DNA of 64,000 bases from Bacillus sp. BGMRC 2118 (GTDB lineage Bacteria > Bacillota > Bacilli > Bacillales > SA4): contig VTTJ01000006.1 of the NCBI GenBank assembly GCA_008364785.1, forward strand, positions 1 to 64,000. The letters run 5' to 3'. The translations under genes and the position numbers were made by a program. The notes under the pieces were generated by a model. It ran no database searches. It was not told where the DNA came from and was given only the letters and a program-made list of their open reading frames with translations. Numbering within the stretch: position 1 is the first letter of the stretch; each line of letters opens with the position of its first letter. Shown here piece by piece: positions 44,197-53,937 of this stretch.

Positions 44197-44802
44197 ATGG
44201 GAAAGTATATGAAGGAGTTCTTCTCAATTCATGATATATGGATTTTAAGTTCTCTAATAGTGATTGCTACTATTTCAGTTCTACCACAATTAGATAGATG
44301 GGCGATTTGGATTTCGTTCGTCATTGGTGTTGGTCTTTATATTGTGAGTGAATATATGACTCACCGTTTTATCTTCCATATGAAGGCTCCTAAAAATAAA
44401 TCATTATTAAAATTTATGAAGAGAATCCACTATGACCATCATGAGGAACCAGGTGACCTAAAGTTATTATTTTTGCCGATATGGTATAGTCTACCGCAGT
44501 TAGTGGTGGTTACACTCGCTGTTTTCCTTTATACAAAAGATATCTTCATTGCACTCGCTGTATTTGCAGGTACGGCATCCACTATTTTATATTATGAATG
44601 GACGCATTATGTGGCACATCGTCCATATCAGCCGAAAACAAGATGGGGTAAATATATGAAAAAGCTTCATATCTTACACCACTTTAAAAACGAAAACTAT
44701 TGGTATGGTGTGACAAACCCCTCGATGGACTATTTATTTGGTACAATGAAAGATGGGAAAGATGTAAGTAAAAGTGAAACGGCCAAAAAGCTTACATTGT
44801 AA
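44197..44802 (+). CDS. Fatty-acid hydroxylase/sterol desaturase-family protein
   Basis: 201 residues with four hydrophobic segments and four His clusters of the di-iron membrane hydroxylases: HRFIFH, HYDHHEE, HYVAHRPY and HILHHFKNENYWYGVT. The family inserts hydroxyl groups or double bonds in lipids or carotenoids. Substrate not known. ATG 44194 and 44197 both lie close to AAGGGGGAGG; 44197 has better spacing. Confidence 0.88.
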   Translation: MGKYMKEFFSIHDIWILSSLIVIATISVLPQLDRWAIWISFVIGVGLYIVSEYMTHRFIFHMKAPKNKSLLKFMKRIHYDHHEEPGDLKLLFLPIWYSLPQLVVVTLAVFLYTKDIFIALAVFAGTASTILYYEWTHYVAHRPYQPKTRWGKYMKKLHILHHFKNENYWYGVTNPSMDYLFGTMKDGKDVSKSETAKKLTL

Positions 44803-44810
44803 GAGGTATA

Positions 44811-44836
44811 TAAACGTCCTATTGGGCGTTTTTTTA
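44811..44836 (+). terminator. Terminator
   Basis: AAACGTCC / GGGCGTTT stem with loop TATT followed by T7. Confidence 0.85.
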
Positions 44837-44903
44837 GATAAGGCTCTTAAATGTAATAAACGATTAACGAAGTAAGGGAAATTGAATAAAGAGGTGAGTA
44901 CTC

Positions 44904-45713
44904 TTGGAAAAGAAAATAGGATTTATCGGTTGTGGAAAAATGGCACAAGCAATGATTGCAGGAATGATTAACTCAGGTGTTGTGAATCCCCAAGACATCA
45001 TGGCAAGTGCGAAGACACTTTCAACATTAACGGGTGTTAACAATAACTTTTCAATCCAGACAACACTAAACAATCAAGAGGTTGCACAATTTTCGAGCTA
45101 TTTATTTCTAGCTGTAAAACCGAACCTTTACAGTGAAGTCATTCAGGAAATAAGAAATGATGTGTGGGATAATACAATTATTATCACAATCGCAGCTGGA
45201 ATTGACCTGGATTATATGGAAAGAGAATTTGGTAAGAAGGTGAAAGTTGTAAGAACAATGCCGAATACTCCATCTCTAGTTGGCGAAGGTATGAGCGCGA
45301 TTTGTCATAATCAATATGTAACAGAAGAAGAGATGAGTTATGTGACAAAACTGTTCAGCAGCTTTGGGAAATGTGAGCAAGTACCAGAGACTATGATGGA
45401 TTCCATTCCAGCAATCAGTGGTTCTTCTCCGGCGTATGTTTACTTAATGATAGAAGCTTTAGCAGATGGTGGAGTCAGACAGGGAATTGCAAGAGAACAA
45501 GCGTATCGCTTGGCGGCCCAAGCTGTTTTAGGAGCCGCTAAGATGGTCCTAGAAACGGGAATTCACCCGGCTGAGTTGAAGGATCAGGTTTGTACACCAG
45601 GTGGAGCAACGATTGAAGCAATTGCCGCACTAGAAGAACATGGATTTAGACATTCCATACAAGAAGCAATGAAAAAATGTACGGACAAAGCTGTATCATT
45701 AGCAAAAAAATAA
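44904..45713 (+). CDS. proC: Pyrroline-5-carboxylate reductase
   Basis: 269 residues, TTG start with GAGGTGAG 4-6 nt before. Rossmann motif GFIGCGKMAQAMIAGM, then VRTMPNTPSLVGEGMSA, and the C-terminal signature ISGSSPAYVYLMIEALADGGVRQG and TPGGATIEAI. It converts pyrroline-5-carboxylate to proline. Monocistronic. Bacilli often carry several ProC paralogues (proH, proI, proG), so the exact paralogue is uncertain. Confidence 0.93.
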   Translation: MEKKIGFIGCGKMAQAMIAGMINSGVVNPQDIMASAKTLSTLTGVNNNFSIQTTLNNQEVAQFSSYLFLAVKPNLYSEVIQEIRNDVWDNTIIITIAAGIDLDYMEREFGKKVKVVRTMPNTPSLVGEGMSAICHNQYVTEEEMSYVTKLFSSFGKCEQVPETMMDSIPAISGSSPAYVYLMIEALADGGVRQGIAREQAYRLAAQAVLGAAKMVLETGIHPAELKDQVCTPGGATIEAIAALEEHGFRHSIQEAMKKCTDKAVSLAKK

Positions 45714-45717
45714 ACAA

Positions 45718-45751
45718 ATAGCTAGCACATACTTGTGCTAGCTATATTTTT
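45718..45751. terminator. Bidirectional terminator
   Basis: ATAGCTAGCAC / GTGCTAGCTAT stem followed by T6; it overlaps the end of the convergent gene. Confidence 0.9.
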
Positions 45752-47552
45752 TCAGTAAGTATGGCGCAGAAAGAATCACGCCAACTACATAAAGCAATAA
45801 AGCAAAATATGCCGGTAAAAGGTGTATAAATGTCGTATAACCGATTACAAAATGTGTTGCGATACCTGATAAAAATGCAGGAATTGCACCTAATGTTAAT
45901 GTCCACCATACAAAGCGGTCTCCCTCGCGAAAACCCCATAAAGATAATGTTAACACTAACAACCCCACACTAAGTAATGCACTTCCAAATCCTGCCCGGT
46001 CATGTGCAATAAGTGGAATGAGGCGATTATTAAATTCATTCATCATCTCAGGAGATAAACAAATATATAACAAATCAGTCGGAACAAATACAGACGTTGT
46101 ACCTAAAAAGGAAATGACTACCCCGCCTATTAGTAATGAAAATCCTAAGATGATAAACATAAGCTGACCGATTAAGCTTCGTTTCCAATTTCTATGATTA
46201 TAACGGTTTACACTTCTCGGTGAATGAATTGCCCCTTTGGTTGTGACAAAGCCCCTGATGAATAGAGGAAGTAAAATAATCCAAAATAGTGCATGCAACC
46301 AATCAAAGTATCCATACCCAATAAATAGAAGAATTCCAAAAAATCCAGTGATTCCTCCAATGTTAATGGACTTTCTTGCCCAATGTAACCCAAATTGTAC
46401 TCCATGCTTTGCCAGCTGCATGTAAATAACCCCACCTGAAATCATCGTGCCGGCAAGTGTCATCCGGTCATGTGCCATGAAGTTTAATAGTAGGGGGTTA
46501 TAGCTTAGAATAGCAAATCGATTGATTCCAAGAAATGACTCATCATAAGGTAATATAATCCACGTCATGCTAAACAATAATGCTATGAAACCGCCAATCA
46601 TTATGGACAATCCAAATAACCAATACCATATCCAACCTTGTATGATGGTGGTATTCTTAGGAGCTAGCAATTCATTTATCCGTTTAGGAAGTCCTGGTCC
46701 AGAAAAGACATATTCATAGCTTAATAGTGAAAGTGCAACGCCTGCATGACTCAATGAAAGCCCATCATTTGGTTCCTTAATCCCGCCAACAGTCACAATT
46801 GGAAGTGACTCTTCCTGACCTCTTATTAACTTAATAGCGTGCACAAGATTCTGGTGATGTTCTTCAGTAGATGGAGAGTGAGTACTTTCATCCAGCATAA
46901 TGCCATCTGGATCAAAGGATAGGAGTTGTTCTATTGTTCTCTCATTTTTCACATCATTTGCCGAGATTGTAAGAAGTATGGCTGTATGCTTTAAGCAATC
47001 TCGTAATGTCTTCATATCCTTTTTGCTCTTAATAGAGTCATGAGGAATAGAAACGATATCTGCGTATGCGTGAAGTTTTCGTATAAGGTCAGTTAACTCC
47101 TCAATCGAACTGCCTGCCAAATTAAATAAGAATGGCAGCTTCTTCTTTTTTAATAAGTGAAGTTGTTTCAACACAGTATTCACATGTATGGAATGCTTAT
47201 TCGAAACCTGAACCTGCTCATTTTGTAGTTGTATCGTTTGAATAGGTGCTTCTTCCGTTGAGACAGGACCAATTTCAATAAATCCAAATCCCAGATTTTG
47301 AAAAGCTTGTAACCCTGTAAGTTCAGGATCAATTTTTCCACATAACCCAATACTTGATTGAAATTCAACATTAAATAGCGTTTTAGTATGTGTAGAAGAA
47401 GGGTTCAAATGACCGAGAAAGTCAATTACTTTCCCACCACCAGGTACAGACGATAAGGTATTCATGCTACGATGAATAAATTCGCGGCTAGCCCTTGGGG
47501 GAAGACGATGCAATATCGGTCTAAACAACGTATGATACGACCAATCCGGCAT
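45738..47552 (-). CDS. Membrane protein with dihydroorotate-dehydrogenase-like N-terminal barrel
   Basis: 604 residues from ATG 47552. Residues 1-300 follow a class 2 PyrD TIM barrel: LFRPILHRLPPRASREFIH, then GLCGKIDPELTGLQAFQNLGFGFIEIGPVS, and a C-terminal phosphate-binding part IVTVGGIKEPNDGLSLSHAGVALSLLS ... FSGPGLPKRINELL. Normal PyrD motifs PQ.GNP.PR and the catalytic NVSxPN are absent. Residues 310-604 hold about eight transmembrane helices, including two similar halves with LLNFMAHDRMTLAGTMISGGV and LIPLIAHDRAGFGSALLSVGL. It probably does not make pyrimidines. Function unknown. Confidence 0.8.
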   Translation of the reverse strand: MPDWSYHTLFRPILHRLPPRASREFIHRSMNTLSSVPGGGKVIDFLGHLNPSSTHTKTLFNVEFQSSIGLCGKIDPELTGLQAFQNLGFGFIEIGPVSTEEAPIQTIQLQNEQVQVSNKHSIHVNTVLKQLHLLKKKKLPFLFNLAGSSIEELTDLIRKLHAYADIVSIPHDSIKSKKDMKTLRDCLKHTAILLTISANDVKNERTIEQLLSFDPDGIMLDESTHSPSTEEHHQNLVHAIKLIRGQEESLPIVTVGGIKEPNDGLSLSHAGVALSLLSYEYVFSGPGLPKRINELLAPKNTTIIQGWIWYWLFGLSIMIGGFIALLFSMTWIILPYDESFLGINRFAILSYNPLLLNFMAHDRMTLAGTMISGGVIYMQLAKHGVQFGLHWARKSINIGGITGFFGILLFIGYGYFDWLHALFWIILLPLFIRGFVTTKGAIHSPRSVNRYNHRNWKRSLIGQLMFIILGFSLLIGGVVISFLGTTSVFVPTDLLYICLSPEMMNEFNNRLIPLIAHDRAGFGSALLSVGLLVLTLSLWGFREGDRFVWWTLTLGAIPAFLSGIATHFVIGYTTFIHLLPAYFALLLYVVGVILSAPYLLKKYS

Positions 47553-47640
47553 ATCGATCATCCTCTTTTTTTCTTTTATTGTATCATTCTGGCGGGGAGT
47601 GAGCTGTGGTACTTTGTAAAAATCTTATATTTCTTGGTGT

Positions 47641-47753
47641 CACTTCAGAATTAGGAACATTCCTACAAGTTTTGGAGATATCCCTTCAGAAATAGAATAA
47701 TTCCTACAACTTTACATGATGATCCCTTCAAAATGAACAAAATTCTTACAAGT
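47641..47753. repeat. Three imperfect tandem repeats of about 41-42 bp
   Basis: Units start at 47641, 47682 and 47724 (the last shorter). Shared words are CACTTCAGAA/CCCTTCAGAA/CCCTTCAAAA, then ATTCCTACAAGT-type ends. No function recognised. Confidence 0.6.
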
Positions 47754-47756
47754 AAA

Positions 47757-47785
47757 AAAACGAGCAGCTCGTAAGCTGCTCGTTT
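47757..47785 (-). terminator. Terminator of the RND gene
   Basis: AAACGAGCAGC / GCTGCTCGTTT stem with poly-A to the left. Confidence 0.85.
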
Positions 47786-47790
47786 CGGTA

Positions 47791-50700
47791 TTAGGCAGAT
47801 AAAGCAGAATCAACTGATGATTTCTTTCTCTGTCTCTTTGATTTCTTAAAATATAAAAGCTCGTATACTACTGGTATTACAACAAGCGTTAATAATGTTG
47901 CGACACCTAGACCGCCAATTACAACGATTGCTAGACTTGCTGATACAAGATTTCCAGATTCCGCTTCTTTAAATAAAAGTGGAAGCATTGCGCAAATCGT
48001 TGCGACAGCTGTCATTAAGATAGGGCGCATGCGTGTTGTTGCAGCCTCTACAAGCGCATCACGGATGATCATGCTATTTTCATTTTGTTTTACACGATCT
48101 AACAGTACGATTGCATTTGTAACAACGATACCGATGAGCATTAATGCACCGAGCATAGCCGTAATATCAACAGTAATACCACTAATGAGAAGTCCCAAAA
48201 TCGCGCCAATTGCAGCTAGTGGCAGTGAACATAAGATAGCAATTGGAGCACGAACAGTCTTAAAGGTGATAACCATAATTAAGAAAACAATCCCGATTGA
48301 GGCAAGCATTGTCATAAACAATGCGTTGAAGTCACTGGCTTGGTCAACACTGGCTCCACCAACCAATACCTCTACATCTTCAGGAAGCTTCATTGCATTT
48401 TTTTCGCCAGGCATTTCTCCATAAATCTTTTTGTTTATCTCACCCGCAATAACAGATAGCTGACTAGGGTCTACAACTGCGGTAACTCGTATATATTGGT
48501 CACCATCTTTATGGAATACATTTGTAGGTTTTTCTTCTTTTTCAAGCTTTGCAACGGTGGATACAGGTACTAAACCTTGTTCAGTCATAATTGGAATATC
48601 GTTAATTTCTTTTTCTGATGTTGGATTCATCAGCGGCTCAACGATAACCTTAGCTTGTTGGTCTTCCAGTGTGATTTCTCCAATAGGAGTAGGATTCAAC
48701 ATGACAGCCATTTGCCCTGCAACTGTTTCAGCTTTGGATTCTGATGGATTCACGACTAAATTATAAACTGATTTTTTTTCTTCTTGGTTGGTTGAGACTG
48801 ACTCAATTCCTTTAATATCCTCTATTTCTTTCTTTACATTCGTTGCGACTGATGCTAGTTGTTCAACATCATCACCAAGCACATCAATCGTTATGGATGT
48901 TTGGTAGCCACCCATTAGCGTACCTGCAGATGCATTCAACTTACCAGAGCCAAACTCACCCTTTTGAGACTCAATTGTTTTAATAAACGCGTCAATGTCT
49001 GTATCTTCCTCTAGAATTGTCATAACGGTTGACTGTGTAGGAGAAGTCACATTTCCGTACTTCGTAGAGTCCTCTGTATTACCTAGCTGTGTATATGTGT
49101 ATTTAATGCCTTTTTGCTCTAAAATTGCTTTCTCTAATTCGGTCGTTCCTTCTCTAACTTCAGAAAGAGGAGTTTCATTCGGATATGTTAACGTTACATC
49201 AACAAAGTCAGCATTTCCATTATCAATTGCGCCCTTTGGTAAGGCTACATACATTCCAATTGAACCAGCAAACATACCAAACGCTACTAGTAACACAACC
49301 CATTTATGATTTAGCGACCAAGTTAGGAATTTACTAAAGCGTACGGATGGTTTATGTTCCTTTAGTTTCGTATTCTTTAGTAGACTAGCACTCATTAACG
49401 GAACAACTGTTAACGCAACAAGTAACGAAGCTATTAGAGAATATGTAATAGTTAAGGCAAATGGCAGAAGGAATTCTTGTAAACTACCATTAAGTAAACC
49501 CATTGGCAGGAATACAGCAACAGTCGTTAGTGTTGAAGACGTAATGGCAGTTCCAACCTCTTTTGTTGCTTCTATAACAAGAGATATGGTTAACTTCTCG
49601 TTCTGAGATTTACGGAAAATATTTTCAATGACAACAATACTGTCATCAACCAATCGGCCTACAGCAACTGCCACACCACCTAATGTCAGAATGTTTAACG
49701 TTACACCTGACTTAGACAATAGGAAGAGAGTGAACCCTAATGATAGTGGAATTGAGACAATAGTAATCAAGGTCGATTTTAAATTTCGTAAAAATACCAT
49801 AATGACAATGGTTGCAAATAATGCTCCCAATAATACTTCCTTCATCATACTTTTAACAGAGGTTTCAACCATATCAGCAGTTGACATGATAACATTTGTT
49901 TCTACATTTTTGAATTCTTTATTTACTGCCTTTACTTGTTTTTGAACTTCATGACTGATTGTTACAGCATTTGAATTACCATCTTTCGTAACAATTAGAA
50001 GCAAACCGTCTTTTCCGTTTACTCTAGTCATATTTCCTTCGGGCTTTTTCACTTCTAATGTACTGATATCTCCAAGGGTAACAGAAGGTGCTAGTTGTAT
50101 GTTTTTAAGTTGATCTACGTTACTAACATCACCAATGACCTTAAGGTTACTTTTTTTTCCTTCTATTGTTTTTTCACCAATAGAAGTTGTTAAATTTTGT
50201 CCCTGAAGCACAGTCATAACACTTTGGAGCGGAATTTGCTCTGCGTTCATTTTTTCTTCATCCAACGTTACCGAAACATATGAAGGAACTGATCCGAATG
50301 TTTGGATGTCTGCAACCCCTTTTATGTCCTTAAAATATGGAATTACTTCTTCTTCGGCAAATTTTAGATTTGCAGGTGTTATTCCATCCTCAAAGGTAAG
50401 TGCAACATATGAAAGTGGAATCATGGATGTATTTAATTGAACGATATTTGGTTTCATTACAGTAGGTGGAAGAGGAAGCGTATTAATTGCATCTGAAATT
50501 GACTGTTTGGCTTCTTTCATATCTGTTTTTGGCTCAAGATGTATATCAATTTTCGTATATCCATCACCTGTCGTAGATAAGATGTTACGTTTTCCGTCTA
50601 GACTACTTAGTGATTTTTCAATTGGAGTTGTGACTTGCTTCTCCATTGAATTGGAATCCATTCCTTGACCAATTGCAACAACCGAGATAAAGGGTTGATC

Positions 50701-50823
50701 AGCTTCTGGTAAAAATTCCATTGGTAGCTTCAGATAACTAACAATCCCCATTACTAATACAATTAGGGACAGTATTGTTACAGCTGCTTTGTTTCTAAAT
50801 GACCATTTTGTAAACCATGACAT
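47791..50823 (-). CDS. RND-family efflux pump (SwrC/AcrB-like)
   Basis: 1010 residues from ATG 50823 (GGAG about 11 nt upstream; frame open to 50904). It has the standard 12-helix RND layout with two large periplasmic-type loops. The first helix block reads NKAAVTILSLIVLVMGIVSYLKLPMEFLPEADQPFISV, and the proton-relay helices include GGVAVAVGRLVDDSIVVIENIFR and GIVVTNAIVLLDRVKQNE. In B. subtilis SwrC (YerP) exports surfactin and gives drug resistance. No membrane-fusion gene is beside it, as expected in Gram-positives. Confidence 0.92.
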   Translation of the reverse strand: MSWFTKWSFRNKAAVTILSLIVLVMGIVSYLKLPMEFLPEADQPFISVVAIGQGMDSNSMEKQVTTPIEKSLSSLDGKRNILSTTGDGYTKIDIHLEPKTDMKEAKQSISDAINTLPLPPTVMKPNIVQLNTSMIPLSYVALTFEDGITPANLKFAEEEVIPYFKDIKGVADIQTFGSVPSYVSVTLDEEKMNAEQIPLQSVMTVLQGQNLTTSIGEKTIEGKKSNLKVIGDVSNVDQLKNIQLAPSVTLGDISTLEVKKPEGNMTRVNGKDGLLLIVTKDGNSNAVTISHEVQKQVKAVNKEFKNVETNVIMSTADMVETSVKSMMKEVLLGALFATIVIMVFLRNLKSTLITIVSIPLSLGFTLFLLSKSGVTLNILTLGGVAVAVGRLVDDSIVVIENIFRKSQNEKLTISLVIEATKEVGTAITSSTLTTVAVFLPMGLLNGSLQEFLLPFALTITYSLIASLLVALTVVPLMSASLLKNTKLKEHKPSVRFSKFLTWSLNHKWVVLLVAFGMFAGSIGMYVALPKGAIDNGNADFVDVTLTYPNETPLSEVREGTTELEKAILEQKGIKYTYTQLGNTEDSTKYGNVTSPTQSTVMTILEEDTDIDAFIKTIESQKGEFGSGKLNASAGTLMGGYQTSITIDVLGDDVEQLASVATNVKKEIEDIKGIESVSTNQEEKKSVYNLVVNPSESKAETVAGQMAVMLNPTPIGEITLEDQQAKVIVEPLMNPTSEKEINDIPIMTEQGLVPVSTVAKLEKEEKPTNVFHKDGDQYIRVTAVVDPSQLSVIAGEINKKIYGEMPGEKNAMKLPEDVEVLVGGASVDQASDFNALFMTMLASIGIVFLIMVITFKTVRAPIAILCSLPLAAIGAILGLLISGITVDITAMLGALMLIGIVVTNAIVLLDRVKQNENSMIIRDALVEAATTRMRPILMTAVATICAMLPLLFKEAESGNLVSASLAIVVIGGLGVATLLTLVVIPVVYELLYFKKSKRQRKKSSVDSALSA

Positions 50824-51088
50824 GGTTACTTTCACTCCTTCGTAATTTGCTTGTACGTACTCTTTGACGATACATTCATCCTTAAACCCTTCAAAAATTG
50901 TCATTATTACCTAAAAATGTTAATAAACCAGTGCTCAAACTCTATAATAAGAAAAAGTTTCCAATTTAAATAGGGACTTTTTACCTATTTCCTTTGAACT
51001 ATTTAAAGTCTAATTTTTCAGAATAGATATTTAAAAGAAAGAAAGTACGATACAATGTAGAAATAAGGGATTATATAGGGGGAACAGC

Positions 51089-52327
51089 ATGAAAACAGAT
51101 TTTCAGAGAAACCTAGAAAAATACGCAAACCTTATTGTGAAATTCGGTGTGAATGTACAAAAAGGGCAAGGATTGTTAATTCGTTCTACAATTGACGCGA
51201 GGGAATTTGTGCGTGCGATGACGAAGCTTGCTTATGAGGCCGGGGCAAGTGAGGTTGTGGTAGAGTGGGAAGATGAACAAATTACATATGAGAGATACAA
51301 AAATGGAGCAGACGAAGTATTTACAACTTTTCCAAAATGGAAAGTAGATTCCGTCCTTCATTATTATGAAAATAATTATGCACTTGTATATGTAGATGCT
51401 ACAGATCCTGATCTGTTGCAAGATATCGAACCTGGCAGAATCTCAACGTGGGCAAAGACGAGAGGAACCGCTCTCAGACCGACTTCTAAATTCATCGACT
51501 CACATAAAATTAGCTGGAACATAGCTGCAGTGCCGACAAAAAAGTGGGCGGATAAAGTGTTTCCGAATTTGAATGAAGTTGAAAGAGAACCTGCGTTATG
51601 GAACTTAATTTTCCAGGCATGCCGAATTGATGGTTTTGACGATCCGATTGCAGAGTGGAATACACATGTAGACAACTTACAAGAACGTGTGGAGTATTTA
51701 AATGATAAAAAATATAAAAAACTTCATTATAAAAACAGTAAAACCAACCTTACAATTGAGTTACCAAAAGGGCATATCTGGATGGGAGGAAGCAGCAGAA
51801 ACGAAAAAGGAGTCATGTTTACTGCAAACATTCCAACTGAAGAGGTTTGGACAGTTCCTTATAAATATGGTGTAAACGGTACTGTTAGTAATTCAAAGCC
51901 TTTTGTATATAATGGCAATGTAATTGATGATTTTACACTTGAGTTTCAAGAAGGAAAGATTGTGAAAGTAACGGCCGGTAAGGGCGAGGAACTTCTAAAA
52001 GGCTTAGTGAATACAGAAGAGAATTCTATGTATTTAGGAGAGGTAGCCTTAGTCGATAACACATCTATCATTTCACAAATGAATGTACTATTTTTTAATA
52101 CATTATTTGATGAAAATGCTTCATGTCATCTGGCTATTGGTAATGCGTATTCGAGCAATTTCAAAGGCGGAGAATCAATGGATAAAGATGAACTTGAAAA
52201 GAATGGAATTAATCAAAGTATTGTCCATGAAGATTTCATGATTGGTACCGATGATTTACTGATTCAGGCAGAGACTGCTGACGGTAAACTAGAAACAATC
52301 ATGAATAATGGAAAATGGAGCATCTAA
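51089..52327 (+). CDS. ampS: M29-family aminopeptidase
   Basis: 412 residues of the thermophilic aminopeptidase (AmpS/T) family. Expected metal ligands are visible: Glu in TANIPTEEVWTVP, Glu in GEVALVD, His in CHLAIGNAY and His-x-Asp region HEDFMIGTDDL. GGGGGAACAGC precedes the ATG. It releases N-terminal amino acids from peptides in the cytosol. Confidence 0.92.
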   Translation: MKTDFQRNLEKYANLIVKFGVNVQKGQGLLIRSTIDAREFVRAMTKLAYEAGASEVVVEWEDEQITYERYKNGADEVFTTFPKWKVDSVLHYYENNYALVYVDATDPDLLQDIEPGRISTWAKTRGTALRPTSKFIDSHKISWNIAAVPTKKWADKVFPNLNEVEREPALWNLIFQACRIDGFDDPIAEWNTHVDNLQERVEYLNDKKYKKLHYKNSKTNLTIELPKGHIWMGGSSRNEKGVMFTANIPTEEVWTVPYKYGVNGTVSNSKPFVYNGNVIDDFTLEFQEGKIVKVTAGKGEELLKGLVNTEENSMYLGEVALVDNTSIISQMNVLFFNTLFDENASCHLAIGNAYSSNFKGGESMDKDELEKNGINQSIVHEDFMIGTDDLLIQAETADGKLETIMNNGKWSI

Positions 52328-52377
52328 CTCTCCATACAGTTGTCAATAAACACCTTGTAGTCTATTATTAACAAATG

Positions 52378-52417
52378 AAACAGGCACTTGTCCCTTTATA
52401 AGGACAGTGCCTGTTTT
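52378..52417. terminator. Terminator after ampS
   Basis: AAACAGGCACTTGTCC pairs with GGACAGTGCCTGTTT (one mismatch), then T and A-rich tail. A second hairpin TAGCTAGTT / AACTAGCTA follows at 52428-52458 and can serve the convergent permease. Confidence 0.75.
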
Positions 52418-52474
52418 ATTTAAAGATAGCTAGTTGCTGTACACGGGTAACTAGCTATGTGAAAAGAGCCTTTA

Positions 52475-53773
52475 TTAATGAGGCAAGAATGCCAGTTGAT
52501 AAAAGAATAAAACAGCAAATATATAAACGAGCGGATGAACTTCACGCCATTTTCCTTTTACAACTTTTAGTATTGGATAGCTAATAAATCCAAGTGCAAT
52601 ACCTGTTGCGATACTTGATGTTAATGGCATGCTTAGAATGATTAAAAAGGCAGGGAAGGCTTCGTCTAATTCATTCCATTTAATATGAGCAATACTTCCG
52701 ATCATTAAGCTTCCCACGATAATTAAGGCTGGTGCAGTAATAGCGGAAATACCTGAAACAGCACCTACAAGTGGCCCAAAGAATGCTGCTATTACAAATA
52801 GTATTGATACAGTTAAGGTTGTTAACCCTGTTCTTCCTCCAGCTGCAACACCGGATGAAGATTCAATATATGCACTGGTTGGACTCGTTCCGAAAACAGC
52901 ACCAACTGTCGTTGCAACAGAATCAGCTAGCAGCGCTTGTCTAGCACGTGGAAGCTTGTTACCTTTCATCAAACCGGCTTGCTGTGCAACTCCAACCATT
53001 GTTCCTGTTGTATCAAAGATGGTAACAAGTAAGAATGAGAAAACAACAGCATATAAACCGTATTGAATAACATCTCCTGCTGCAGTTAGTGGATTCATAA
53101 CGATAATGTCAGGCAGGGCAGGTTTTGCCATGAAGCCTTCTTTAAATTTTAACAGGCCATTAAAGTATGCGATAATACCTGTTAAAATCATTCCGATAAA
53201 TAACGCTCCATTCACATTAAGTGCCATCAATATAATCGTAATAGCTAAGCCAATTAGAGCCAAAAGCGCTTGAGGTGAGTGAAGATCACCAAGAGTAACA
53301 AGGTTTGAAGGATGAGCAGTAATGATTCCTGTCAAACGTAGTCCGATAAACGCGATAAAAAGCCCGATACCGGCCGTAATTCCATGTTTCAGATTTTCTG
53401 GAATGGCTTCTATTAATTTTTCCCTAAATGGAGTTAAAGAAAGGATAACGAACAATAGTCCTGATATTAATACAGCTGCAAATGCAATCTCATACGTGAT
53501 GTTTGGATTGGTTCCAACTACTGAATACGCAAAGTAAGCATTTAATCCCATACCTGGTGCGATGGCAATTGGATAATTTGCAAATAGGGCCATCCATAAT
53601 GTTCCGACGACTGTTGCGATGATGGTCGCAATAAATACTTGATCAAAAGGTACTCCGGCATCTGCCAGAATAATAGGGTTTACAATGACGATGTATACCA
53701 TTGTTAAAAACGTTGTAATCCCAGCCATTACTTCCGTTCTAACTGTCGTTTGGTTTTCTTTAAGTTTAAACAT
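52475..53773 (-). CDS. NCS2-family purine permease (PbuG/PbuO-like)
   Basis: 432 residues, about 13-14 transmembrane helices. Family motifs: GMGLNAYFAYSVVG, PENLKHGITAGIGLFIAFIGLR, the conserved FDTTGTMVGVAQQAGL and FGTSPTSAYIESSSGVAAGGRTGLT. The AzgA-like subfamily imports adenine, guanine or hypoxanthine with protons. I see no purine riboswitch upstream, but two PurR-like boxes are present. RBS GGAGG. Confidence 0.9.
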   Translation of the reverse strand: MFKLKENQTTVRTEVMAGITTFLTMVYIVIVNPIILADAGVPFDQVFIATIIATVVGTLWMALFANYPIAIAPGMGLNAYFAYSVVGTNPNITYEIAFAAVLISGLLFVILSLTPFREKLIEAIPENLKHGITAGIGLFIAFIGLRLTGIITAHPSNLVTLGDLHSPQALLALIGLAITIILMALNVNGALFIGMILTGIIAYFNGLLKFKEGFMAKPALPDIIVMNPLTAAGDVIQYGLYAVVFSFLLVTIFDTTGTMVGVAQQAGLMKGNKLPRARQALLADSVATTVGAVFGTSPTSAYIESSSGVAAGGRTGLTTLTVSILFVIAAFFGPLVGAVSGISAITAPALIIVGSLMIGSIAHIKWNELDEAFPAFLIILSMPLTSSIATGIALGFISYPILKVVKGKWREVHPLVYIFAVLFFYQLAFLPH

Positions 53774-53787
53774 AGTACCTCCTATTA

Positions 53788-53830
53788 AACACGAACATTT
53801 TTTAACACAAGTAATATATTATTCGTATTT
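53788..53830 (-). promoter_or_regulatory. Possible PurR box pair
   Basis: AACACGAACATT and, on the other strand, AATACGAATAAT lie face to face about 15 bp apart. They fit the PurBox AWWWCGAACWWT with one or two mismatches each, and spacing is close to the B. subtilis rule. Confidence 0.4.
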
Positions 53831-53937
53831 TGGTATTTAATCAAGTATTGTTTTAGAAAAAAGTAATTTATGATTGAAAGTTGTATTAAATGTTAGACAG
53901 TTTTAATACGATAGAATATAATAGTTGTAACAATAAA

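Noticed and set aside
47791..50904. Several plus-strand ORFs of 69-131 residues within the RND gene
   Set aside because: They are shadow frames of a well-supported 1010-residue protein and have no start signals.
52450..52465. AAAAGAGCC resembling a right end of the mobile element
   Set aside because: Only 9 bases match and no other part of the element is present.
53774..53937. Purine riboswitch in front of the NCS2 permease
   Set aside because: The conserved three-way-junction sequences are absent; only PurR-like boxes are seen.
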